Below, piece by piece: positions 25,950 through 36,495 of a DNA stretch of 64,000 bases. The notes under the pieces are model-generated. The model did no database searches. It saw only the letters and a program-made list of their open reading frames with translations, and was not told the DNA's origin. The position numbers and the translations under genes are program-made. Position 1 is the stretch's first letter. The number at the start of each line of letters is the position of its first letter. The stretch comes from Pseudoalteromonas rubra (lineage in GTDB: Bacteria > Pseudomonadota > Gammaproteobacteria > Enterobacterales > Alteromonadaceae), in the NCBI RefSeq assembly GCF_000967655.1, contig NZ_JXYA01000022.1, positions 29,359-93,358 on the forward strand, read 5' to 3'.

Positions 25950-28900
25950 TTATAACGAAATCTCGACATTTTCAGACATCACAGTGACTGATTTAGGCTC
26001 GGCGGCAAATGCCAGTAAACGGCCTATTAGCCAGCTGAATACTTCGCTCTGACCACTTAGCTCGCATTCACCGTCACATACACTCTGCAACAGCCGCTGA
26101 ACATTCGTGTCTGTCAGTGCAACAACAGCCTCTGACGTCAAGAAATGTATGCGGCATATGGGTAACTGCGCCATGATTTTACTGTCCGTGCTAACAGTGC
26201 CCTGCAACAAAGCCAGCGTATGTCTGCTGCCCGGTGTGCTGATCTCCAATTGTAAGTCAGGCGCTTTGCCGGGCTGCGCCTTTTGCCAACGTTGCAGATA
26301 GGCCAAAAATGTAGCCCACCAGTTATCCAGTTTAGTTGCCTCAACCGAATGCTTTGATTCAGGTGTTGAGGGCCTGCTTAACACGGCATCTACCTCTTGT
26401 ACGGCGTCTTGCAGCGCCACCAGCGTCGCATCCACATCAATTTTGGTGTGCGCAGCAGAGCAGATAAAACGCAACCGCCCGCGGCCGGTTTCGACTATCG
26501 GATAAGTCACGGCTGAGGCCTGAATACCCTTTTCAAACAAACGCTGCACGATTGCATACAGCCTGTCTTTGTCGCCAAAATGTGGGGTCACTATTGGCCC
26601 ATCCCCACTGCCCAAATCAAACCCGGCAGCACTGAATTGGGTCCGCATATAACGGGCGGTGTCCCACAACCGTTCACGCAGTGAGTCATCCTCACGGAGC
26701 CGCTGCAGTGCCGCAAGCGCCGCGGCAATGTCTGCCGGACTCACTGAAGCCTGAAAGATATAGGCCCTGGACGAGGCCTTTAACAGCTCAACATACTCCG
26801 CACTGGTCGCAATCACACCACCCAGACTACCGAGCGATTTGCTCAGTGTGGTCATGATAAAGTCAACCTCGTCGCTTACCCCCTGCTCAGCGCAGATCCC
26901 GGCGCCACACTCACCATAAAACCCAAAGGAGTGCGCTTCATCAACCAGTACCAGTGCCTGATAACGTTTAGCCGTGCGAACGATCTCGGCCACAGGCGCG
27001 GCGCCCTCTCCCATGCTGTACACGCCTTCGATAACCACCAATACGGTGCGATAGGGAGAGGCCTCAGTCTCAAGCACCGAGGCCAGATCGTTAACGTCAT
27101 TGTGTTTAAAGGTGCGTACTTTAGCACCGCATAACCGTGCGCCATCAACGATGGAGGCATGGCATAGCTGATCGATGACCACCACATCGTTTTCACCCAG
27201 TAATCCCGCTACCGCACCGACATTGGCGGTATAGCCCGTTGGAAATAAACAGGCGGCGGGCTTTCCCACCAGGCTGGCAAACTCTTGTTCAAACGCCACA
27301 TGCAGATCCGTTAACCCAGACGCCGCCGCAGAAGTGCCCATGCCAGTGCCAAACTCAGTCACGGCCTGACGCGCAGCGTCAATGACCGCAGCATCCCGAT
27401 TTAGTCCCAGGTATAAGTTGGTGGTCCAGATAATCGCCTCACGGGTATCGCTGTGCCGGGCATCGGCGACCGTACCGCGCGTACCACTTCCAGTACGCAG
27501 CACCTTACTATAAGGATTAGCGCGACGCTTACTCACCATCTGAGTGGCGGCCTGAACTAGCTTGCTTTTATCCGCGGTTGACCACGACGCGGCCTTGGCC
27601 AAAGCAAAAGGGGGATGACTGGCGCGCAATTGAAATTGCAGCTCTTCAAGCGTATCGCGAAGCGGGCTCTGCTGGGCCGTTAATGAGCCACCAGCGTTTA
27701 AACTCAGCAGATGCTGAGCCAGACACTGAGGCGTATTAAACTCATAAATAGCCTGCACGGAGCAAGCCACATTCAGTACATTGCTCAGACGATTACTCAA
27801 CTCCAGCGTCGTTAATGAGTCCAGCCCTGCCTGCTCAAAGGTTTGCGACAACACAGCATCAGCGTCATAGCCAAGCAAAGTACTTAGCTCATCACAGATC
27901 ATCTCTATTGCTGCCTGTTCAGAATCGCCAGTGTTGCATGACTCCCGTGGTTCTCGAACCTGCGATATATCAGGTAAACGACTGCGATCCAGCTTGCCAT
28001 TGGGCAGATAAGGTAATGCATCAACAAAGCAAACATTACTTGGAACCATATGATTTGGCAGATGACGGGCCACAAAGGATAAAATCACATCCGGGCTGAG
28101 CACTTCCCCCTGCTGAAAGACAACACAAGCATGTAATCTGGCCTGCCGGCTTTCTCCCTCCAACACCTTCACAGCGGCCGCTGCGATCCCCGGCATAGTA
28201 CACAGCACCGTTTCGATTTCTTCCAGCTCAATGCGAAAGCCACGGATTTTAACCTGCTGATCCACCCGGGATATAAAGCGCAATTCGCCATGTTTGGTCC
28301 ACTGACACACATCACCGGTTTTATATAAGCGCGACTCTTCAATGCCACTATCTGGTGCTGGGGTAACAAAGCGCGCATCTGTGCGCGGTTTATCAAACAG
28401 GTAACCCGCCGCCAGCTTGTCTCCTGCAAGGTAAAGCTCACCCGCCTCGCCCTCGGCAACCGGCTGCAGGTCTTTATCCAGCACGTAAGCGCGGGTATTT
28501 GCCACAGGCTTACCAATGGTGATTTCAACCATGTCCGGGTGCAGTTGTGCAGCCGTCGAAAAAACCGTGTCTTCGGTTGGACCATAGACATTGATCACCC
28601 GCAGGCCAGGCTGCTGATTATACACTTGTTTAACCAGTGCGGGACTGAGCACCTCGCCACCAAAAATCACACAACGCAACGTTTTGGGCAGCGTATAGCC
28701 ACTGAGTATGGCCCGGATGGCTGAGGGCACAGCAATACAGGTTCTGACCTTATCTATGCGCTGTAAATCAGGTAATGCCAGAATGTTTTTTGCCAGCACC
28801 ACCGTACCACCGAGCAAAAGCGTGCCGATGATTTCCATCACTGATGGGTCAAAACACACCGAGGTGGCGGCCAGCACACCGCTCAGCTCTTCCTCACAAA

Positions 28901-29513
28901 GTAACTCGCCCATGGCCGTGCACATCGCCAGAACATTGCTTTGTGTGACCGCCACCCCTTTTGGCTCACCTGTCGACCCCGAGGTGTAAATCACATAAGC
29001 CAGTGCTTGTGGCTCACATTCAGGCGCTGACAGAGACAATGGCTCATCGTTTATATCAGCCAGCAAAATGTGTGTACTCGCTCTTTGACATAACTCGGCT
29101 GACGCACTGCCATCCACAATCACCGCCGCAGCTTTACTGTGCGCCAGCATATAGTCAATCCGGGCACGCGGATAAGCCGGATCCAGCGGCACGTAAGCGC
29201 AACCCGCTCTGAGCACACCGAGCAAAGTGGCTACCAGCTCCCAGCTGCGCTCCATACACACACCTACCAATGCACCGGGCACAATGCCGCTGTTTGCCAG
29301 TTTAGCGGCAATTGCCTCTGCGCGGTGTAACAATCGCTGATAACTTATTTCCTGTGTGCCATCGATCAGGGCAGTTTTGTTAGGGTGAATTTGTACCCGA
29401 GCGGTAAATGAAGCGAAGACTGAATCGTGCTCAGGCTGCACATCATTCGTTGTGCTTATACCTTGCGAGTGCATTTGCTTAGGTGAGGCGAACGAGTCCG
29501 GTACGTGGCTCAT
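25950..29513 (-). CDS. A-PCP-alpha-oxoamine synthase megaenzyme
   Basis: Single 1187-residue protein joining three enzymes. Residues ~30-515 are an NRPS adenylation domain: YTSGSTGEPKG (176-186), VYGPTEDT (309-316), YKTGD (397-401), RVDQQVKIRG (416-425), PNGKLDR (504-510). Residues ~530-600 are a peptidyl carrier with LDSL and pantetheine-bearing S566. Residues ~660-1060 are a PLP-dependent alpha-oxoamine synthase of the KBL/BioF/CqsA fold, with DEAHSFG (858-864) and the Schiff-base lysine K892 in TLSKSLGS. About 130 further residues have no recognised domain. No condensation, reductase or thioesterase domain is present. The logical reaction is decarboxylative condensation of a carrier-bound acyl or aminoacyl group with an amino acid to give an aminoketone, released free. 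The substrate is unknown, and whether the gene stands alone or needs partners is not clear. Confidence 0.85.
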   Translation of the reverse strand: MSHVPDSFASPKQMHSQGISTTNDVQPEHDSVFASFTARVQIHPNKTALIDGTQEISYQRLLHRAEAIAAKLANSGIVPGALVGVCMERSWELVATLLGVLRAGCAYVPLDPAYPRARIDYMLAHSKAAAVIVDGSASAELCQRASTHILLADINDEPLSLSAPECEPQALAYVIYTSGSTGEPKGVAVTQSNVLAMCTAMGELLCEEELSGVLAATSVCFDPSVMEIIGTLLLGGTVVLAKNILALPDLQRIDKVRTCIAVPSAIRAILSGYTLPKTLRCVIFGGEVLSPALVKQVYNQQPGLRVINVYGPTEDTVFSTAAQLHPDMVEITIGKPVANTRAYVLDKDLQPVAEGEAGELYLAGDKLAAGYLFDKPRTDARFVTPAPDSGIEESRLYKTGDVCQWTKHGELRFISRVDQQVKIRGFRIELEEIETVLCTMPGIAAAAVKVLEGESRQARLHACVVFQQGEVLSPDVILSFVARHLPNHMVPSNVCFVDALPYLPNGKLDRSRLPDISQVREPRESCNTGDSEQAAIEMICDELSTLLGYDADAVLSQTFEQAGLDSLTTLELSNRLSNVLNVACSVQAIYEFNTPQCLAQHLLSLNAGGSLTAQQSPLRDTLEELQFQLRASHPPFALAKAASWSTADKSKLVQAATQMVSKRRANPYSKVLRTGSGTRGTVADARHSDTREAIIWTTNLYLGLNRDAAVIDAARQAVTEFGTGMGTSAAASGLTDLHVAFEQEFASLVGKPAACLFPTGYTANVGAVAGLLGENDVVVIDQLCHASIVDGARLCGAKVRTFKHNDVNDLASVLETEASPYRTVLVVIEGVYSMGEGAAPVAEIVRTAKRYQALVLVDEAHSFGFYGECGAGICAEQGVSDEVDFIMTTLSKSLGSLGGVIATSAEYVELLKASSRAYIFQASVSPADIAAALAALQRLREDDSLRERLWDTARYMRTQFSAAGFDLGSGDGPIVTPHFGDKDRLYAIVQRLFEKGIQASAVTYPIVETGRGRLRFICSAAHTKIDVDATLVALQDAVQEVDAVLSRPSTPESKHSVEATKLDNWWATFLAYLQRWQKAQPGKAPDLQLEISTPGSRHTLALLQGTVSTDSKIMAQLPICRIHFLTSEAVVALTDTNVQRLLQSVCDGECELSGQSEVFSWLIGRLLAFAAEPKSVTVMSENVEISL

Positions 29514-29790
29514 AATTATTTCCTTTGTTGTTATTATCAGGCTGGTCGATATTTAATCGGACACTGAATGAGTCAGGTCAGCTTAGCGACCTAATGGGTG
29601 TTTGATATGACAGCGGGCCAAGCTAACCCTGTCATTTATACACATAAAATCAACATTAACACCAACATCAATTAACGCAAAGACACCAGTAGCCCGAAAG
29701 TTGTAGCGACAGCGGACTTTTGTCTGGTTGTTTTTTACGCCCAGCGGAGTAAGGTGGATAGTTAGTAAAAAGTACACGTGGAATGAGGAT

Positions 29791-30621
29791 ATGAGTATTG
29801 TTTTAACAACCCAGTGTCGTGATGATGTGGGATTGATCGCCAAGGTTACCGGGCTATGTTACGAGCACAACCTGAACATTGTGCGCAACAATGAATTTGT
29901 GGACAAAGCAGGCGAGCGCTTTTTTATGCGCACAGAGCTGACCGGTAATGTCGGTGAGCAGTTTTTACCGCAGCTACGCAATGTTTTGCCAGACGGTGCG
30001 CAAGTGCATTTACATGGCAATGAAAAAACCAAAGTGGTGCTGCTTGCCACCAAAGAAGCCCACTGCCTGGGTGGCATGCTGCTAAAACAATACGAAAATG
30101 CCTTTAACGTTGAAATTCAGGCGGTGGTAGCCAACTACGATACGCTAAAACCGCTGGTAGAAGGCTTTGGTGTACCCTTTCATCTGGTATCACACCAGGG
30201 GCTGACACGTGAACAGCATGACGATGCCATGGCTCAGGTTATTGAGCAATACCAGCCCGATTTTATCGGCCTGGCCAAATATATGCGGGTGCTCAGCCCA
30301 CAGTTTGTTGCCCGTTTTAGCAATCAGATCATTAATATTCACCACTCGTTTTTGCCCGCCTTTATTGGGGCAAAACCCTACCACCAGGCGTTTGAGCGCG
30401 GGGTAAAAATCATTGGTGCTACGGCACACTTCGTCAACGACGAATTAGACGAGGGCCCGATCATTATGCAGGACGTCACTCAGGTGAGTCATGCCGATAG
30501 CGCCGAGGCCATGGCGAAAATGGGTCGGGATATTGAAAAAGTGGTGTTCTGCAAAGCCATTCAACTGGCCGCGGAACATAAGCTGTTTATTAATGGCAAT
30601 AAAACCGTGGTATTTGCCTAG
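29791..30621 (+). CDS. purU: Formyltetrahydrofolate deformylase PurU
   Basis: Hydrolyses 10-formyl-THF to THF and formate, balancing one-carbon pools for purine synthesis. The protein has 276 residues, as usual: an N-terminal ACT-like domain (DDVGLIAKVTGLCYEHNLNI) and a C-terminal formyltransferase domain with IINIHHSFLPAF (His) and GATAHFV. The ATG at 29791 with AGGA just upstream is used; the longer frame from 29728 lacks support. A 164-base piece of its 5' half recurs at 25156-25319. Convergent with the response-regulator gene. Confidence 0.93.
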   Translation: MSIVLTTQCRDDVGLIAKVTGLCYEHNLNIVRNNEFVDKAGERFFMRTELTGNVGEQFLPQLRNVLPDGAQVHLHGNEKTKVVLLATKEAHCLGGMLLKQYENAFNVEIQAVVANYDTLKPLVEGFGVPFHLVSHQGLTREQHDDAMAQVIEQYQPDFIGLAKYMRVLSPQFVARFSNQIINIHHSFLPAFIGAKPYHQAFERGVKIIGATAHFVNDELDEGPIIMQDVTQVSHADSAEAMAKMGRDIEKVVFCKAIQLAAEHKLFINGNKTVVFA

Positions 30622-30635
30622 CGCAATAACAAAAA

Positions 30636-30657
30636 CGCCAGCATCTTCGTGCTGGCG
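30636..30657 (+). terminator. Terminator after purU
   Basis: Eight-base stem CGCCAGCA / TGCTGGCG with a TCTTCG loop, preceded by an A-run and followed by a T-rich tract. It lies between two convergent genes and may work for both. Confidence 0.8.
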
Positions 30658-30680
30658 CTCTTCTTGTCACAACATGACTG

Positions 30681-31334
30681 TTAACTCTGGCTGTCGAGGG
30701 GTTCCAGTTGCAGCTTAGCGGCAATCAATACCGCCTGAGTGCGGTTGTAGACCCCCAGTTTACGGAATATCGCCGTAATATGTGCCTTAACCGTGGCCTC
30801 TGAGATATTCAGCTCATAGGCAATTTGCTTGTTGAGCAGTCCTTCGTGCAAATATTGCAACACCTTGTATTGTTGTGGTGTCAGTGACGCAATTTGCTGC
30901 GCCAGCTGCTTGTCTTCTCCGTCGAGTTCAGCAATCTGATCTTTAAGGCTGGCTGGCAACCAGGCATCTCCCTCAAGCACCTGATTGAGTGCCTCGACAA
31001 TCTCCTTTGATGAAGACGCCTTAGGAATAAAGCCCATGGCCCCATAGCCCATCACTTTAGAGATCACATTGAGGTCTTCACTGCCCGAGACCACTACTAT
31101 GGGCAAACTCGGATAATCCTCTCGAATGCGGATCAGGCCGTATAAATCGCCATTGCCCGGCATATGTAAATCCAACAACAGCAGATCCAGCTCGTCCTGT
31201 TCGGATAATTGTTGCAAGGTTTGCTCAAAGTTTTCAGATTCAAAGATCTCCAACCCGTCAAACTGGTTTTGCAGTGCCCCTTTTAATGCTTCGCGAAACA
31301 AGGGGTGATCGTCCGCAATTAAAAACTGGTTCAT
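30681..31334 (-). CDS. LuxR/NarL-type response regulator, CrbR/ErdR-like
   Basis: Two-component response regulator of 217 residues: receiver domain 1-120 (acidic pocket near DDHP; phosphoacceptor Asp in LLLLDLHMPG) and a LuxR-type helix-turn-helix with LTPQQYKVLQYL and LNKQIAYELNISEATVKAH. It lies just downstream of acs on the same strand. In Vibrio and Pseudomonas, regulators of this type (CrbR, ErdR) control acs and acetate use, so the same role here is a reasonable inference. No partner kinase is in the window. AGGAG lies 8 bases before the start, right beside the terminator of acs. Confidence 0.83.
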   Translation of the reverse strand: MNQFLIADDHPLFREALKGALQNQFDGLEIFESENFEQTLQQLSEQDELDLLLLDLHMPGNGDLYGLIRIREDYPSLPIVVVSGSEDLNVISKVMGYGAMGFIPKASSSKEIVEALNQVLEGDAWLPASLKDQIAELDGEDKQLAQQIASLTPQQYKVLQYLHEGLLNKQIAYELNISEATVKAHITAIFRKLGVYNRTQAVLIAAKLQLEPLDSQS

Positions 31335-31345
31335 GCTTGGCTCCT

Positions 31346-31375
31346 AAAAAATCGGCTGTCATCTCGACAGCCGAT
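31346..31375 (-). terminator. Terminator of acs
   Basis: Perfect 10-base stem ATCGGCTGTC / GACAGCCGAT with a 5-base loop followed on the minus strand by six T. It separates acs from the regulator gene, whose ribosome-binding site begins directly after the T-run. The regulator may depend on read-through or its own promoter. Confidence 0.85.
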
Positions 31376-31420
31376 ATAGTAGGTCAATATTTTGTCATAA
31401 TTCAAGCGATTAACGCTCAA

Positions 31421-33358
<1,938 letters not shown>

Positions 33359-33669
33359 AGTCATCTCCATGTTGATTTTTGGCCAGACGGCGATGCACCA
33401 AGGATCGCCCACTCTTTTTATATTAAGTATTAGACCTTAGTTGTACTTGCACCTGTATTGCAAACATAGTAGACAATCCGGGCACTGCTGCGGGTCTGCG
33501 ACGTGCAATCTGCCGTGCTTTTTTGTGCTATTCCACCTTAGTCGTATAGACCAAAGGTTAATTGAGTAAAAAGCCGCCATCAACAACATTGAGGGGTAAG
33601 AGGCACTTTCGCTGATCTCACCCGGGGTTTGTCTGCACAACCCGGAGCAATGCAAACAGGAATTTAACT
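33359..33669. other. Divergent control region between acs and the DcaP porin
   Basis: 311 non-coding bases between divergent genes. A T-rich stretch and an ATTAAGTATTAG segment near 33420 could hold promoter elements, but I see no clear -35/-10 pair or operator. No hidden gene. Confidence 0.4.
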
Positions 33670-34848
33670 ATGACAACAGCAAGAAAAAATCATTTAACGC
33701 TCAGCGCCCTGGCCGTGCAAAGTGCACTACTCAGCGGCCTGCTTATATCCAGTGTGAACGCCGCTGAGCTGGGCAGCACCGAAGTAAAATATGGTGGATA
33801 CATTAAACTGGATGCCATCTGGAGCGACTTTTCTGATGGCAGCTTGCCCTCACAGCATATCGGTCGGGATTTCTATGTGCCAGGCACCACCCCGGTAAGT
33901 GGCGGTGAGCCCAAAGATGCAGTGTTTGATATGCACGCGCGTCAGTCCCGCTTCAACCTTGCCACGGATACTAAACTGGATGATGGCAGCAGTATTAAAA
34001 CCAAAATCGAGCTGGACTTTATCGCCTCAACGGGTGGTAACGAGCGCGTGACCAACTCTTATTCACCCAGGATCCGCCAGGCCTATGTCACCTATAAAGG
34101 CTGGCTGTTTGGTCAGGCCTGGTCTAACTTCCAGAATGTTAGCGCACTGCCAGAAACACTCGACTTTGTTGGCCCGGCAGATGGTACTGTGTTCGTGCGC
34201 CAGGCCATGGCCAAGTACACCATAGGCAACTGGTCTTTCTCTGCAGAAAACCCGGAAAGCACCGTTACCTCGGAAGGTGGCGCGCGCGTTGTCACCGATG
34301 ATGCCACTATGCCCGACTTTACCGCCCGTTATACCTATAAAGCGGACTGGGGTCACTTGGTGGTTGCGGCGTTAGGCCGCGAGCTAACCTATAAAGTTGC
34401 AACGGCAGATGAGAGCGAAACCTCATTTGGGCTAAGTGCGTCTGGTCGGGTGAATTTTGGTGATAATAACCTGAAGTTTATGCTGACCCAGGGTCAGGGA
34501 CTGGGCCGCTATGTCGGCCTCAATGCGGCCCATGGCGCTGTCTATGACGGCAAAGACCTGCATGCGATTGATTCGACTTCAGGCTTTGTTGCCTACCAGC
34601 ACTACTGGAACTCACTGTGGCGCTCAACCTTCCTGTATTCATTCTTCTCGGCTGATAACGACAAAAACTTACTCGGCGTCACAGTCGACCCTACCGAATC
34701 AACGACCAGTTATAGTGCCAATATTCTCTACTCTCCGGTGAAAAAGCTCACCTTCGGTGCGGAATATAAGATTGCGAAGCGCGAAACAGAAAGCGGTGCA
34801 GAAGGCGATCTGGACCGGCTCCAGCTCTCCGTGAAATATGTTTTTTAA
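33670..34848 (+). CDS. DcaP-like outer-membrane porin
   Basis: Outer-membrane beta-barrel of 392 residues with a Sec signal cut near SSVNA. After the signal comes VKYGGYIKLDAIWSDFSDGS, then alternating strands with aromatic girdles, ending LQLSVKYVF, the C-terminal Phe expected of BAM substrates. Features such as SRFNLATDTKL and GWLFGQAWSNF are typical of the DcaP trimeric porin family, which take up dicarboxylates or dipeptides in Acinetobacter. Position opposite acs suggests joint carbon-source control, but the solute is unknown. Confidence 0.85.
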   Translation: MTTARKNHLTLSALAVQSALLSGLLISSVNAAELGSTEVKYGGYIKLDAIWSDFSDGSLPSQHIGRDFYVPGTTPVSGGEPKDAVFDMHARQSRFNLATDTKLDDGSSIKTKIELDFIASTGGNERVTNSYSPRIRQAYVTYKGWLFGQAWSNFQNVSALPETLDFVGPADGTVFVRQAMAKYTIGNWSFSAENPESTVTSEGGARVVTDDATMPDFTARYTYKADWGHLVVAALGRELTYKVATADESETSFGLSASGRVNFGDNNLKFMLTQGQGLGRYVGLNAAHGAVYDGKDLHAIDSTSGFVAYQHYWNSLWRSTFLYSFFSADNDKNLLGVTVDPTESTTSYSANILYSPVKKLTFGAEYKIAKRETESGAEGDLDRLQLSVKYVF

Positions 34849-34860
34849 GCTCCCTAAGCA

Positions 34861-34888
34861 AAAAGCCCGCATCTGCGGGCTTTTTTGT
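34861..34888 (+). terminator. Terminator after the DcaP gene
   Basis: Eight-base stem AGCCCGCA / TGCGGGCT with a 2-base centre, five A before and six T after. Likely bidirectional, shared with DUF3581. Confidence 0.9.
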
Positions 34889-34908
34889 CTCAACGGTGTC
34901 CGGCACAC

Positions 34909-35601
34909 TTATAACGTGGCTTTACGCTCGTTGTAATATTCAATCAGCTTATCGACCGCTTCCTGACAGTATTCACGCACGCCCGCAACCACCATATGCT
35001 TCTCACCCTGGCCAACGCGCTCATCACCATGGAAAAGATTAAAGCGCAGTACGATTTTGCCACGCTTGCCCTCAAAGGAAAACTCAGGCTCAGCCGGCTT
35101 AAGTGTGACCGACTCTATGTCTAACCTGTCCAGGTGGATAGACATGGACTCGTAGATCACCATGGGGCGCGCCGGGTTAATCATCACATCTTGCTTAGCC
35201 ATCAGCGGAATGATCACATGTGGAAACGTGGTGCCAGAGAATTCGACATAGTTGCGGATCAGGCTGTTGGTCAGGCTGTCACACTGCTTGCGCTCACCGC
35301 TGCGTTTTACCGACAGCATCACTTTGTCATCGGAGGTGATATCAAAGGCATCGCTCATAGGTGGAAAATGCAAGCGGCTGGTTTCATCGACCATGCCCAC
35401 AAAGTCAAAGTGCATATTCTCACTCACACCATAGCGTTCCAGAACCAATGAGAACAGCAAGTCGCCCGGTACACAGAATTTCTTGGCATCCACGTCGTGC
35501 AAAGGGTTAAAGTCATCCGCCACCTGTTTAGCGAACTGGCTGGCCTGCTCGCGGCTAATTGCCACGTTATCCATTTCTTGCTGGTAATAAGGAGTTAGCA
35601 T
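34909..35601 (-). CDS. DUF3581 protein
   Basis: Protein of 230 residues matching the DUF3581 family of marine gammaproteobacteria: VAISREQASQFAKQVADDF, NPLHDVDAKKFCVPGDLLF and a C-terminal VDKLIEYYNERKATL. The N-terminal part has the hot-dog-like look of MaoC dehydratases (DFNPLHDVDAK and PGDLLF), so an acyl-CoA or acyl-ACP binding fold is possible, but no activity is known. It stands alone between two terminators or gaps. Confidence 0.8.
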   Translation of the reverse strand: MLTPYYQQEMDNVAISREQASQFAKQVADDFNPLHDVDAKKFCVPGDLLFSLVLERYGVSENMHFDFVGMVDETSRLHFPPMSDAFDITSDDKVMLSVKRSGERKQCDSLTNSLIRNYVEFSGTTFPHVIIPLMAKQDVMINPARPMVIYESMSIHLDRLDIESVTLKPAEPEFSFEGKRGKIVLRFNLFHGDERVGQGEKHMVVAGVREYCQEAVDKLIEYYNERKATL

Positions 35602-35736
35602 AATTCACTTCTGTATTGCTTTAAAACCGCGCTATGTTAGCAGAATTATGACCAACAGAGGTCATATCTGTTTAAGTTTCCTTAAAATGACGTGTTAATC
35701 TGTTAAAAGTTTAGCAATTGCAGCAACTTAACAGAC

Positions 35737-36381
35737 TCAAAATAAAGCCATTAGCGGCTCATAGCCCCACGTAAACAAAAGTATTGCACTGAGTACAACA
35801 AAAATACCATAGGCGATCAGCCCGCTACGCATAGCAGGCGCAGATGACACAGGCTCTGCTGTGTTGCCCGTCAGCAATGGCTTAACCAGGTTTTTGCCTC
35901 TCAGCCGATAAATGACAATGGCACTAATATGCACAGCAATCGCAATCAGCAGAATATCGATATTGGTATGGTGTATATCACCCGCAAGCTCGGCCCAGCT
36001 GTAAGGCACATGCGCCACCAGCGGCCCTTCAACCAAAATATCGTCGGTGGTAAACAAACCGGAGACAAGTTGCACGATGATCAGCACAAAGAAAGCCAGC
36101 ACCATCAGGCTGCCTGCCGGGTTATGACCCACATAGGTCGCGGTCGATTTAAATGAAGCCAGAATCGCTTTGGGTGAGTGGAATAAGCTACTGAGCTTTG
36201 CCGTCTGACTGCCGATGATACCCCAGATAAGACGCGTCGCCATCAGCGCCAGTAACAGATAGCCAGTTACAAAGTGCACTTCCAGCCAGCCTTCTTCGCC
36301 GCTGAAGTACAACACCGCGATACCGATAACCAGTAACCAGTGAAAGCCCCGTATGAATCCGTCCCAAACTTTTGTTGCCAT
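35737..36381 (-). CDS. Cytochrome b561-family membrane protein
   Basis: Di-haem cytochrome b/b561 domain protein, 214 residues with about five membrane helices. Candidate haem-ligand His residues are in IRGFHWLLV, WLEVHFVTGYL, and the pair in GDIHHTNIDILL and AVHISAIVIY. Such proteins pass electrons from quinol or ferredoxin to a partner c-type haem or oxidoreductase. No partner cytochrome is next to it. GGGGT precedes the ATG by 7-8 bases. Confidence 0.83.
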   Translation of the reverse strand: MATKVWDGFIRGFHWLLVIGIAVLYFSGEEGWLEVHFVTGYLLLALMATRLIWGIIGSQTAKLSSLFHSPKAILASFKSTATYVGHNPAGSLMVLAFFVLIIVQLVSGLFTTDDILVEGPLVAHVPYSWAELAGDIHHTNIDILLIAIAVHISAIVIYRLRGKNLVKPLLTGNTAEPVSSAPAMRSGLIAYGIFVVLSAILLFTWGYEPLMALF

Positions 36382-36452
36382 ACTATTTACCCCGAGTGAT
36401 TTTGCTTTAGACCAGCGCAGGGTATCACAGGCGGGTGAAATACGTGAAGACA

Positions 36453-36477
36453 GGGCGGTGATTTACGCTCACCGCCC
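36453..36477 (-). terminator. Hairpin after yqhD
   Basis: Nine-base stem GGGCGGTGA / TCACCGCCC with a 7-base loop, 18 bases beyond the stop. No T-run is evident. Confidence 0.5.
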
Positions 36478-36495
36478 CAAACAGTGAGATTAGAC

